Source: Achromobacter sp. UMC46
GTDB taxonomy: Bacteria > Pseudomonadota > Gammaproteobacteria > Burkholderiales > Burkholderiaceae_B
Direction: 5' to 3'
Assembly: GCF_014170335.1 (NCBI RefSeq)
Contig: NZ_LZZS01000035.1
Location: 186,001-250,000, forward strand
DNA length: 64,000 nucleotides
Made by a program: the position numbers and the translations under genes
Notes under the pieces: model-generated
Database searches by the model: none
Told to the model about the DNA's origin: nothing
The model's input: the letters and a program-made list of their open reading frames with translations, nothing else
Shown here: positions 33,745 to 42,168 of the stretch, piece by piece
Numbering within the stretch: position 1 is the first letter of the stretch
Layout of the letters: the number at the start of each line of letters is the position of its first letter

Positions 33745-34314
33745 TTACTTGCGGCCCGAACCCGGCGGCGTGCTGCCGGGCGTGAATGGGAACGTCGAGA
33801 ACATCGCGCGCGTCTGGTCCTGCATCTGATCCTGCATCTGCACGAACAGGTTTTTGCTCTGATCGATGTAGTTGTTCATCATGTTCTGCAGCATGGGCGT
33901 CTGCACGTTCATGAACTGGGTCCAGGCTTCGGGCCCGAACTGGCTGCCGTACAGGCCCTTGGACTGCTCGGCCATGCGCGTCTGGATTTCCATGAAGGCC
34001 TGGATGTTCTTCTCAAGATAGGAACCCATGATGCCCTGCATGGCGTGGCCGTAGAAACGGATGATCTGCGACAGCATGTTCGACGAGAACATGGGCATGC
34101 CGCCGCTTTCCTCTTCCAGGATGATCTGCAAAAGGATGCTGCGCGTCAGGTCTTCGCCGCTCTTGGCGTCGACTACCTGGAATTCTTCGTTGGCCAGGAC
34201 CAGTTGCTTGACATCTGCCAGAGTGATGTAGGTGCTGGTCCGGGTGTCGTATAGGCGACGGTTGGGGTATTTTTTAATCAGGCGCAGGCTGGCGCCGGTT
34301 TGTGCTTGCGTCAT
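33745..34314 (-). CDS. phaR: Polyhydroxyalkanoate synthesis repressor
   Basis: The protein is 189 aa. The N-terminus LRLIKKYPNRRLYDTRTSTYITLADVK is the conserved PHB/PHA DNA-binding accumulation regulator domain. The middle is helical and the C-terminus Gln/Met-rich (QMQDQMQDQTRAMFSTFP). PhaR binds both PHB and phasin or phaR promoters and releases when polymer forms. It is last in the phaC-phaB-phaR order. No phasin gene is visible in the window. Confidence 0.95.
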   Translation of the reverse strand: MTQAQTGASLRLIKKYPNRRLYDTRTSTYITLADVKQLVLANEEFQVVDAKSGEDLTRSILLQIILEEESGGMPMFSSNMLSQIIRFYGHAMQGIMGSYLEKNIQAFMEIQTRMAEQSKGLYGSQFGPEAWTQFMNVQTPMLQNMMNNYIDQSKNLFVQMQDQMQDQTRAMFSTFPFTPGSTPPGSGRK

Positions 34315-34370
34315 GTATGTCCCCGGATCGGGCGATCTCTAAGACTTCGGATAAGGTGGAGTGTAATGCC

Positions 34371-34396
34371 GGAAGGCCCTCTCCCCGAGGCCTTCC
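34371..34396. repeat. Hairpin between phaB and phaR
   Basis: GGAAGGCC (34371-34378) pairs with GGCCTTCC (34389-34396) around a ten-base loop. There is no T tract, so attenuation or mRNA processing between phaB and phaR is as likely as termination. The arms match those at 30223-30255. Confidence 0.4.
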
Positions 34397-34435
34397 AGCG
34401 CCTGAGGCCGCCCGATGGCGGCCCGCTGACCAACA

Positions 34436-35173
34436 TTAGCCCATGTGCAGGCCGCCGTTGAGCGAGAAATCCGCGCCAGTCGAAAAGCCGGACTCGTCCG
34501 AGGCCAGCCACGACGTCATCGACGCGATTTCCTCGGGCGTGCCCAGACGACGAACCGGAATGGTGGCCACGATCTTCTCAAGCACTTCGGGACGGATGGC
34601 GCGAACCATGTCCGTGCCGATGTAGCCCGGCGAAATCGTGTTGACCGTGACGCCCTTGCTGGCGACTTCCTGGGCCAGCGCCATCGTGAAGCCGTGAATG
34701 CCCGCCTTCGCCGTGGAATAGTTCGTCTGGCCGAATTGGCCCTTCTGCCCGTTCACCGAGCTGATGTTGACGATGCGGCCCCACTGGCGCTCGACCATGC
34801 CTTCGATGACCTGTTTGGTCACATTGAACAGGCTGTTCAAGTTGGTGTCGATGACCGCGCGCCAATCGTCCGCGGTCATTTTGCGGAACAGGCCGTCACG
34901 CGTGATGCCCGCGTTGTTGACCAGCACGTCAACCGGTCCCAGGTCTGCCGTGACCCGTTCAAAGGCCGCTACCGTCGAATCCCAGTCCGACACGTTGCCC
35001 ACCGACGCGTAGAAGGTGTAGCCCTGCGCTGCCTGCTCATCCAGCCATTGCTGGTAGTTTCGGCTTGGGCCGCAACCTGCCACCACGCGAAAGCCATCCT
35101 TGGCCAAGCGCTGGCAAATAGAGGTGCCGATACCGCCCATCCCGCCTGTTACGTAAGCCAGTTTTCCGCTCAT
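34436..35173 (-). CDS. phaB: Acetoacetyl-CoA reductase
   Basis: The protein is 245 aa, a short-chain dehydrogenase: cofactor motif TGGMGGIGTSI, NNAG, catalytic Ser in NISSVNGQKGQFGQ and the YSTAK active-site Tyr/Lys. The sequence closely follows PhaB (NADPH-dependent), including ISPGYIGTDMV. It makes (R)-3-hydroxybutyryl-CoA for PhaC. AGGAGG lies 7 nt upstream of the ATG. It lies 76 nt downstream of phaC. No phaA thiolase gene is in the window. Confidence 0.95.
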   Translation of the reverse strand: MSGKLAYVTGGMGGIGTSICQRLAKDGFRVVAGCGPSRNYQQWLDEQAAQGYTFYASVGNVSDWDSTVAAFERVTADLGPVDVLVNNAGITRDGLFRKMTADDWRAVIDTNLNSLFNVTKQVIEGMVERQWGRIVNISSVNGQKGQFGQTNYSTAKAGIHGFTMALAQEVASKGVTVNTISPGYIGTDMVRAIRPEVLEKIVATIPVRRLGTPEEIASMTSWLASDESGFSTGADFSLNGGLHMG

Positions 35174-35249
35174 TGGACTTCCTCCTGTGTGCGACGGACG
35201 CCTCGTTGATTAACTTCTTATTGGCCTGGGCCAACCGCGCATGGCGGTT

Positions 35250-36887
35250 TCAGGCAGCCCGGACCTTTACATACCTGCCAGGCGCCGGCTCGATCGGCCG
35301 GTACTTGGCATTGCCTAATTTCGTACGCGCCTTGACCTGCTTGCCCGAGTGCCCCGACAGCCATTGCGTCCAGTCGGGCCACCAGCTGCCCGCGTTTTCG
35401 GCGGCTTGCGCGAACCAGGCGTTGGGGTCGCCCGGCATGTCATGGCCCGCGTTGCCCAGCTTGTCGGCCACCCAGTAGCTGCGGCGCTTCTTAGCCGGCG
35501 GATTCACCACGCCGGCGATGTGGCCCGACGCGCCCAGCACGAAGCGCTGCGGTCCGCGCAGCAATTGCGTGGACGCGTAGGCCGATACCCAAGGCACGAT
35601 GTGGTCTTCGCGGGAACCGAAAATGTATGCCGGCATCGTCAGGCGCGTCAGGTCCAGCGGCAGGCCGGCGGCTTGCGCGCGGCCCGGCACTTTCAGGTTG
35701 TTCTCAAGGTAGGTATTACGGAAGTACCACGAGAAGAACGGCCCCGGCAGATTGGTGCTGTCGCCATTCCAGAACAGCAAGTCGAACGGAGGCGGCTTCT
35801 GGCCCTTCAGGTAGTTGCCCACCACATAATTCCAGACCAGTTCGTTGGGCCGCAGGAACGAGAACGTGGTGGCCAGGTCGCGCCCGGGCATCAACCCGCC
35901 GTTGCCCAACTGGTGGTCGCGCAGCAGCGCATGCGCTTCGTCGACGAACACCTTCAGGATGCCGGTGTCATGGAAGTCCAGCAGCGAGGTCAACAGCGTC
36001 AGCGACGCCACGGGCTGTTCATCGCGGGCCTCGGCCAACGCCAGCGCGGATGCCAGCATCGTGCCGCCCACGCAGAACCCCAGGGCGTTGACCTTGGGCT
36101 GCTTGGTGATGTCGCTGGCCACGCGCAGCGCTTGCAGCACGGCGCCGTCCAGATAGTCGGACCAAGTGGCACGGTCCACGCCGTCGGCGTCACTGGCGAC
36201 CGGGTTGCGCCACGACACCAGGAACACCGTGTAGCCCTCTCCGACCGCGTGGCGCACGAAGGAATTCTCCGGCTGCAGGTCCAGGATGTAGAACTTGTTG
36301 ATGTTCGGCGGCACGATCACCAGCGGCAGTTCGTGCACGGCGGCCGTCGACGGCGCGTACTGGATCAGCTGGAACAGCGTGTTTTCGTACACCACTTCGC
36401 CGGGCGTCACCGCCACGTTGCGGCCGATCTCGAACTGCGATTCGTCGGTCTGGGTGATGCGGCCTTTCTTGACGTCGCCCAGCAGATTGGCCAGCCCTTC
36501 GTTCAAGGCGCGTCCGGCGCTTTCCACGATGGATTGCTGGGCATCCGGATTCAGCGCCAGGAAGTTCGACGGAGACAGCGCGTCAACCCATTGCATGATG
36601 GAGAAACGCAGCCGCTCGCGCATCGGTTCGCTGACCTGGGCCGCGTCGACCATGCGTTGCATGGCGCGGGCCGACAGCAGATAGGTATGCGCCAGCAGCA
36701 GATGCGAACCGTTTGCGGCCCACGCATCGCCCGCGAAGCGGCGGTCGGACAGGGGCGCAAGCGCGCCGCGTCGGGCGTCGTCACACAGGCGCTGCCACTC
36801 GCGAGAGAATTCGGCCTGAATGTCGGCCAGGATTTCCGGTGCCACGCTCACCGGAATGGGCCCTGCGGCGGAGAGATTGGCATTCAC
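35250..36887 (-). CDS. phaC: Class I polyhydroxyalkanoate synthase
   Basis: The protein is 545 aa, started at GTG 36887 with AAGG 7 nt upstream. The lipase-like box GFCVGGT holds catalytic Cys272; the partners are in SREDHIVPW (Asp) and ASGHIAGV (His). PhaC polymerises (R)-3-hydroxyacyl-CoA on the surface of PHB granules. Length is slightly below the typical class I enzyme (about 590 aa), with a short N-terminal region. phaB and phaR follow on the same strand. Confidence 0.95.
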   Translation of the reverse strand: MNANLSAAGPIPVSVAPEILADIQAEFSREWQRLCDDARRGALAPLSDRRFAGDAWAANGSHLLLAHTYLLSARAMQRMVDAAQVSEPMRERLRFSIMQWVDALSPSNFLALNPDAQQSIVESAGRALNEGLANLLGDVKKGRITQTDESQFEIGRNVAVTPGEVVYENTLFQLIQYAPSTAAVHELPLVIVPPNINKFYILDLQPENSFVRHAVGEGYTVFLVSWRNPVASDADGVDRATWSDYLDGAVLQALRVASDITKQPKVNALGFCVGGTMLASALALAEARDEQPVASLTLLTSLLDFHDTGILKVFVDEAHALLRDHQLGNGGLMPGRDLATTFSFLRPNELVWNYVVGNYLKGQKPPPFDLLFWNGDSTNLPGPFFSWYFRNTYLENNLKVPGRAQAAGLPLDLTRLTMPAYIFGSREDHIVPWVSAYASTQLLRGPQRFVLGASGHIAGVVNPPAKKRRSYWVADKLGNAGHDMPGDPNAWFAQAAENAGSWWPDWTQWLSGHSGKQVKARTKLGNAKYRPIEPAPGRYVKVRAA

Positions 36888-37010
36888 TTCGACACCTTGT
36901 TATCGAGACTTCGCGATTGATGTTGCATTCCGGGTCCGGGACTGTCAATGCGGGTATACAAGGAGGCCGCCGGAGCGGGCGGCAAGCCCGCGCGCCGCCC
37001 TTGCGCAAGA

Positions 37011-37775
37011 TCAATCCGGGTCGAGCCAGGCCACCAGCGCCATGCGTCCGGTTTCGCCATCGCGCCGGTACGAAAAGAAGCGTTCGGATTCGGACACGGT
37101 GCACATCCCGCAAAGGGACACCTCTTGTACCCCGGCGCGGCGCAAGCGGAAATCAGCCAATCCGGCGAGGTCCGCCAGCCACTTTCCCGATAGGCCAGGG
37201 CGCGGCGTGAAGTAGCGCGCGGTGGCGGGATCGTCTTGGGTGAAGGCGTCAAGCACGTCTTGCCCCACTTCGAACACCTGCGGGCCGATGCCGGGGCCGA
37301 CCCAGGCGCGCCAGCCGGCGGCCTCGGGTGCCTTGGCGCGCATGGCCGCCAGCGTCTGTTCCAGCACGCCGCCCGACAGGCCGCGCCAGCCGGCATGCGC
37401 CGCGCCCAGCACCTGGCCGCCGGCGTCGGCGATGACGACCGGCAGGCAGTCCGCCACCATGACGGCCAGCACGCGGCCCGGTTGCGACGTGACGCTGGCG
37501 TCCACCGCGGGTTCGTCCGGCACGTCCGGCGCATCGGCGTCCACGACGTCGCTGCCATGCACCTGGCGCAACCACAGCGGGTCGGCCGGGACGGCGGCGC
37601 GCACCCGGCGCCGGTTCTCGGCCACGGTGTCGGGATCGTCGCCTGCGCGGCGCCCCAGGTTCAGGGTGTCGTGCGGCGCCACGCCCGCGCCGCCGGCGCG
37701 CGTCGTGCAGAAATAGTTCACGCCGGCCCATTCCGGGCCGGTTACGACAGGCAGGCTGGCGATCACGCGTTCCAT
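37011..37775 (-). CDS. pgeF: Peptidoglycan editing factor PgeF
   Basis: The protein is 254 aa with the polyphenol-oxidase/YfiH signature: QVHGSDVVDAD, VMVADCLPVVIAD and AAHAGWRGLSGGVLE, which supply the His and Cys metal ligands. PgeF removes wrongly incorporated L-Ser-containing precursors from peptidoglycan. Its start overlaps the end of rluD by 13 nt, the usual rluD-pgeF arrangement. Confidence 0.93.
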   Translation of the reverse strand: MERVIASLPVVTGPEWAGVNYFCTTRAGGAGVAPHDTLNLGRRAGDDPDTVAENRRRVRAAVPADPLWLRQVHGSDVVDADAPDVPDEPAVDASVTSQPGRVLAVMVADCLPVVIADAGGQVLGAAHAGWRGLSGGVLEQTLAAMRAKAPEAAGWRAWVGPGIGPQVFEVGQDVLDAFTQDDPATARYFTPRPGLSGKWLADLAGLADFRLRRAGVQEVSLCGMCTVSESERFFSYRRDGETGRMALVAWLDPD

Positions 37776-38794
37776 GCAATGCTTTCCTGGACCAGGGTCA
37801 TGTCCTCGGGCAGGGCGGCTGCGAACTGGACTTCGCCGCTGCCGCCCGGGTCGTCAAAATGCAGGGCGCGGGCGTGCAGCATCTGGCGCTGCGCCCCCGC
37901 GATGTTCCTGCCCCCGTAGATCGTGTCCGCCAGCAGCGGGTGGCCCAGGCTGGCCATGTGGACGCGGATCTGGTGGGTGCGGCCGGTTTCCAGGCGGCAC
38001 ACCACTTCGGTGACGCGTCCGCCGGGGTCCACCTGGCCGCGGCGGGCCGGGGTGTAATTGGTGATGGCGGGCTTGGGCGCGACAGGGCGCTCGACGCTCA
38101 TGCGGATCGGCACGCGGGCATCACGGCCGATGGCGCGTTCGACGCGGCCGGCGCCTGCGACCCAGCCATGCGCCAGCGCCACGTATTCGCGGCCCATGCT
38201 GCGCGCCTGCAACTGGCGCACCAGATGCGTCTGGGCGCGCTCGTTGCGGGCCACGACCATCAGTCCGGACGTGTCCTTGTCCAGCCTGTGAACGATGCCG
38301 GCACGCGCAACGGACGCCAGTTCGGGGAAGCGGTGCAGCAGGCCATTGAGCAGCGTGCCGCTCCAGTTGCCCGCGCCGGGATGCGTGACCAGGCCCGCGG
38401 GCTTGTTCACGACGATCCATTCGGGGCTTTCGGCCACGACGGCGAATTCAACGGGTTCGGGAGTGAAGGCGCGCGCATCGGGCGCCGGCTGAGCCCAGAC
38501 CAGCAGCTCGTCGCCCGGGCCGACCGTCTGGCGGATCTTGCCGGGAGCGCCGTTGACGTGCACGTTGCCGGCTTCGATCCAGCCTTGCAGGCGGCTACGG
38601 GAATGGTCGGGCAACAACCCGGCCAGCACCTTGTCCAGCCGGTCGGCCTTGACGGTGGAAGGCACGGTTACAAGTTGCGGTTCACCCCGGTTTCCACTGG
38701 GGTTATCACCGGCGTTTTCGTCGCCGGTTTCGTCGGAAAGGCCCAGAAGTTCATCGTCGGAAACGAGATCTGTGCCGGCGGCTGTATCAGACAT
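37763..38794 (-). CDS. rluD: 23S rRNA pseudouridine synthase, RluD family
   Basis: The protein is 343 aa. A 40-residue acidic N-terminal extension precedes the S4 RNA-binding domain (ADRLDKVLAGLLPDHSRSRL) and the catalytic domain with Asp in HRLDKDTSG. RluD makes pseudouridines 1911, 1915 and 1917 in helix 69 of 23S rRNA. It is divergent from bamD across 53 nt and coupled to pgeF, as in many proteobacteria. Confidence 0.93.
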   Translation of the reverse strand: MSDTAAGTDLVSDDELLGLSDETGDENAGDNPSGNRGEPQLVTVPSTVKADRLDKVLAGLLPDHSRSRLQGWIEAGNVHVNGAPGKIRQTVGPGDELLVWAQPAPDARAFTPEPVEFAVVAESPEWIVVNKPAGLVTHPGAGNWSGTLLNGLLHRFPELASVARAGIVHRLDKDTSGLMVVARNERAQTHLVRQLQARSMGREYVALAHGWVAGAGRVERAIGRDARVPIRMSVERPVAPKPAITNYTPARRGQVDPGGRVTEVVCRLETGRTHQIRVHMASLGHPLLADTIYGGRNIAGAQRQMLHARALHFDDPGGSGEVQFAAALPEDMTLVQESIAWNA

Positions 38795-38847
38795 GGAGAC
38801 AAATCATATAATCAGCCTGCCATGCTAACACCAAGGATACGATTCTC

Positions 38848-39690
38848 GTGATTCACCACTCCGCAGCTCCCTTGAACCCCGCATCCCGAAGCGGGCCGGT
38901 TTTGCGCATGGTTATCGCGCTATTTGCCGTCATCGTCATCGCCGGTTGCGGCTCGACCAACAGCAAATACGACAAAACCACCAACTGGAGCGCCGAACAG
39001 CTCTACGCCGACGCCAAGGCCGAAATGTCCTCCGGAGGCTGGAAGGAAGCACGTGAACGTCTGACCGCCATCGAAAGCCGCTATCCCTTCGGCGTCTACG
39101 CCCAGCAAGCCCTGCTTGAACTGGCCTACGTCAACTGGAAGGACGGCGAGAACGAACAAGCCCTGGCCGCCATCGACCGCTTCCAGCAGCTGTACCCCAA
39201 CCACCCCGGCACCGACTACGCCCTGTACCTGAAGGGCCTGATCAACTTCACGCCGGCCAGCGCCTTCATGAGCAACATCACTGGCCAGGATCCCGCCGAG
39301 CGCGATCCCAAGGGCCTGCGCGCGTCCTATGACGCGTTCAACGAGCTCATCAAGCGCTATCCGGACAGCAAGTACACGGTGGACGCCGAGAAGCGCGTGG
39401 CATGGCTGGTCAACACCATCGCCATGAACGAAGTCCACGTCGCCCGCTATTACTACGAGCGCGGCGCCTACGTGGCTGCCGCCAACCGCGCGCAAACCGT
39501 GATCACCGACTTCGAAGGCGCCCCCGCCACCGAAGAGGCGCTCTACCTGATGGTCGAGTCCTACGACAAGCTGGGCATGACGGAACTGAAGAACGACGCG
39601 CAGCGCGTCTACGACAAGAACTTCCCCAACAGCGACTTCAAGACCAAGGGCCTGAAGGCCGACCGCAGCTGGTGGAACCCGTTTGACTGA
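38848..39690 (+). CDS. bamD: Outer-membrane assembly lipoprotein BamD
   Basis: The protein is 280 aa from a GTG at 38848 with AAGGA upstream. A later in-frame ATG would leave almost no charged n-region. The lipobox VIAGC puts the acylated Cys near residue 34. Five TPR-like helical pairs follow (WSAEQLYADAKAEMSSGGWKEA, then YPFGVYAQQALLELAY). BamD binds BamA and substrate barrels in the BAM complex. The 3' end, including the stop, is partly duplicated downstream (see 39681-39734). Confidence 0.95.
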   Translation: MIHHSAAPLNPASRSGPVLRMVIALFAVIVIAGCGSTNSKYDKTTNWSAEQLYADAKAEMSSGGWKEARERLTAIESRYPFGVYAQQALLELAYVNWKDGENEQALAAIDRFQQLYPNHPGTDYALYLKGLINFTPASAFMSNITGQDPAERDPKGLRASYDAFNELIKRYPDSKYTVDAEKRVAWLVNTIAMNEVHVARYYYERGAYVAAANRAQTVITDFEGAPATEEALYLMVESYDKLGMTELKNDAQRVYDKNFPNSDFKTKGLKADRSWWNPFD

Positions 39691-39734
39691 TTCGTCCGCG
39701 TTTGACTGATTCGTCGGCGCTCGACGAATCAGTC
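39681..39734. repeat. Duplicated bamD tail plus inverted copy
   Basis: The 16-nt GTTTGACTGATTCGTC, which contains the bamD stop, occurs at 39681-39696 and again at 39700-39715 (period 19). A third, inverted copy of 12 nt lies at 39723-39734, so 39704-39734 can fold as a 12-bp hairpin. It looks like a small local duplication. Confidence 0.85.
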
Positions 39735-39755
39735 CGCGGATTCTCCACGCATGGG

Positions 39756-39789
39756 AAAAGAAAGCCCCTCGATCGAGGGGCTTTCTTTT
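39756..39789. terminator. Bidirectional terminator between bamD and the helicase gene
   Basis: A perfect 34-nt palindrome (17 bp per arm) with an A-rich left foot and a T-rich right foot, giving T tracts in both directions. It separates the convergent bamD and YoaA-type genes. Confidence 0.9.
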
Positions 39790-39852
39790 TGCCGTCGGAA
39801 CAATGGGCCACGGCGGGCCACACTCCCGGCCGCGCACTCGGGCCTGTTGACG

Positions 39853-41955
39853 CTATGCGTCCGAGCCTTCCTGCTTGCGACGGTAGAACGCCAGCACCTC
39901 GTCCAGCTCGCGTGTTCGCGCGAACGGCGGCAGGCCGCGCCACAACCGCTTGCCGTAGGGCTTTTCGACCAGGCGCGCATCGCCCACCATCAGCACGCCC
40001 CAGTCCGATTCGGTGCGGATCAAGCGGCCCGCGCCCTGCTTGAGCGAGATCGCTGCCTCGGGCAATTGGTATTCCGAAAACGGATTGCCGCCCTGGGCCC
40101 GGCAGGCCCGCAGGCGCGCTTCGATGACCGGGTCGTCCGGCGGCGCGAACGGCAGTTTGTCGATGGCGACCAAGGTCAGCACGTCGCCGGGCAGGTCGAT
40201 GCCTTCCCAAAAGCTCGCGCTGCCCACCAGCACCGGATGCTTGAGCTTGCAGAAGCGGTCCAGCAGATCGCGCCGCGTGCCCTCGCCCTGTTTCAGCAGC
40301 GGCCAGTCGTGCCCCGCGTCGTCGAAGGCATCGGCCAGCAACGTCGCGACCTTGTCCACCGCGCGCAAGGTCGTGCACAGCACCAGCGTGCCGCCGGGGC
40401 TGGCTTCGAGCAAGGGCATCAGCGTCTGGACGAAGCGGTCCAGGAACTGCGGCGATTGCGGTTCGGGCATGCCGCGCGGCACGTACAGCAGCGCCTGTTC
40501 GGGGTAGTTGAACGGCGATTCCCACTTGCCGGTGCGCGCGCTGGACAGGCCGAGCTGGCTGGTGAAGTGCGTAAATTCGCCGTTCACGGAGAGCGTAGCG
40601 GACGTCATGATCCAGGCCTGGCCAGGCTTGCGGTATTTGGAGAACGCCTGCGCCACCGACAGCGGCGCCGAGTGCAGGCGCACATGATGCTGGCCATGCT
40701 CGACCCAGCGCACCGCCGGCCCCGTCCACTGGACGGCCGCCGCCGCCACGCCTTCCAGGATGGCGGCGGGGGTCGACGGGCCGTCGCCCAGGTCGGCCGC
40801 CGCGGTGGCTTCGGGGGATTGGTCGTCGCGGCCCCAGCCTTCGTCGGCCATGCCGGCATCGGCGCGGCCCGGCGTTGCCCAGCGCTTGAGGCGCACCGAT
40901 ATTTCGGCGCCACTGCGTGCGGCGGCCAGCAGGTCGGGGTGCTTTTCCGCCACCACGCCCAAGGCCTTGGTGGCCGTGTCCACAGCCTCGCGCAGGACGG
41001 CCAGCGCCTCGTCGAATTCCTCGGGGTTCGGGATCGCGTCGAACGTGGCCTTGCGGCCCGGCATCCGGTCCAGCGGCGCGCAGGCCAGCCGCAATTCGCG
41101 CGCGGCGGTTTCCAGATGGCGGCTGACATCGCTCCATTTGGCGGCTTCGCGCGCATAGGCCAGGCCCGCGACTTCCAGCGCGCGGCCGAAATCCATCAAT
41201 TGGTGCGTGGACACGCTGCTGCCCAGGAACCGGGTGGCCGTGTCGGGCAATTGGTGGGCTTCGTCGAAGATGACGGTATCGGCTTCGGGCAACAGGTCGG
41301 TCACGCCCTCTTCGCGCAACACCAGGTCGGCCATGAAGAGCGCGTGGTTGACGACCACCACGTCGGCCTCCTGGGCCTGGCGGCGCGCCTTGACGACGAA
41401 ACAGTCGCGGATGCGCGGGCATTCCTGGCCCAGGCAGTTCTCGCGGGTCGACGTCACGCGCTGCCAGATGTCGGCGTCTTCGGGCACCTGCGCAAGATCG
41501 CTGCGGTCGCCCGTCTTCGTGATGCCCGCGAAGACCTGGATCTGGCGCAGTTGCTGGATCTCGGTGCGCGACTTCAGCGCGCGCTCGTCGCCCTGCAGGC
41601 GTTCAAGGTGGTAGTGGCACACGTAGTTGCCGCGGCCCTTGAGCAGCGCGGCCGTCACCGGCGCGGCCAGCGCGGCGCGCACGCGCGGCAAATCGCGCGC
41701 GAACAGCTGGTCTTGCAGCGTGCGGGTGCCGGTGGAGATCAGCACCTTGCCGCCCTGAATGAAGGCGGGTACAAGATAAGCCCAGGTCTTGCCGATGCCG
41801 GTGCCCGCTTCGGCCACGAGCGTGGCGCGGTCCTGGATGGCGTCGCCGATGGCCTGCGACAGCTCCACCTGCGATGGGCGTGGCTTGTAGCCGGGCATGG
41901 CCGTGGCCAGGGGCCCGTCCTCGTCGAAAAATTCGGAAATATCCAGGTCCAGCAT
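39853..41955 (-). CDS. Iron-sulphur DNA helicase, YoaA/DinG family
   Basis: The protein is 700 aa. Walker A lies in EAGTGIGKTWAY (residues 49-60) and the DEAH box at 231-234. Cys113, Cys174, Cys179 and Cys185 have the spacing of the XPD-type 4Fe-4S cluster. C-terminal motifs include VGSASFWEGIDLPG and QGAGRLIRTESDWG. It is an ATP-dependent 5'-3' superfamily-2 helicase implicated in replication-fork repair. Overall length favours YoaA over DinG, though the two are hard to separate by eye. Confidence 0.92.
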   Translation of the reverse strand: MLDLDISEFFDEDGPLATAMPGYKPRPSQVELSQAIGDAIQDRATLVAEAGTGIGKTWAYLVPAFIQGGKVLISTGTRTLQDQLFARDLPRVRAALAAPVTAALLKGRGNYVCHYHLERLQGDERALKSRTEIQQLRQIQVFAGITKTGDRSDLAQVPEDADIWQRVTSTRENCLGQECPRIRDCFVVKARRQAQEADVVVVNHALFMADLVLREEGVTDLLPEADTVIFDEAHQLPDTATRFLGSSVSTHQLMDFGRALEVAGLAYAREAAKWSDVSRHLETAARELRLACAPLDRMPGRKATFDAIPNPEEFDEALAVLREAVDTATKALGVVAEKHPDLLAAARSGAEISVRLKRWATPGRADAGMADEGWGRDDQSPEATAAADLGDGPSTPAAILEGVAAAAVQWTGPAVRWVEHGQHHVRLHSAPLSVAQAFSKYRKPGQAWIMTSATLSVNGEFTHFTSQLGLSSARTGKWESPFNYPEQALLYVPRGMPEPQSPQFLDRFVQTLMPLLEASPGGTLVLCTTLRAVDKVATLLADAFDDAGHDWPLLKQGEGTRRDLLDRFCKLKHPVLVGSASFWEGIDLPGDVLTLVAIDKLPFAPPDDPVIEARLRACRAQGGNPFSEYQLPEAAISLKQGAGRLIRTESDWGVLMVGDARLVEKPYGKRLWRGLPPFARTRELDEVLAFYRRKQEGSDA

Positions 41956-42168
41956 TACGGCAGCCTAGTGTCGGTCGGAGTCTATGGTGAACCGGTACCG
42001 GTTACGGTTCGGGCGCCAGACACTGATGTGGGAAAGGACCAAATGATACCCGTTGCGGCGTCCGGTTTCGGCTGCCGCAGGGACGGATCGGTCCACCCTG
42101 GCACGTTCTGTAACAGCGGCTTATGGCACAATCCGCCCCTTGTTTTTCCTTTTTGTCGTCGTATAGAG

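Noticed and set aside
39751-42168. Huge plus-strand extension of the tex frame (total 1596 aa)
   Set aside because: The extension is antisense to the helicase gene and lacks domains; Tex begins at the ATG at 42169 with a normal N-terminus.
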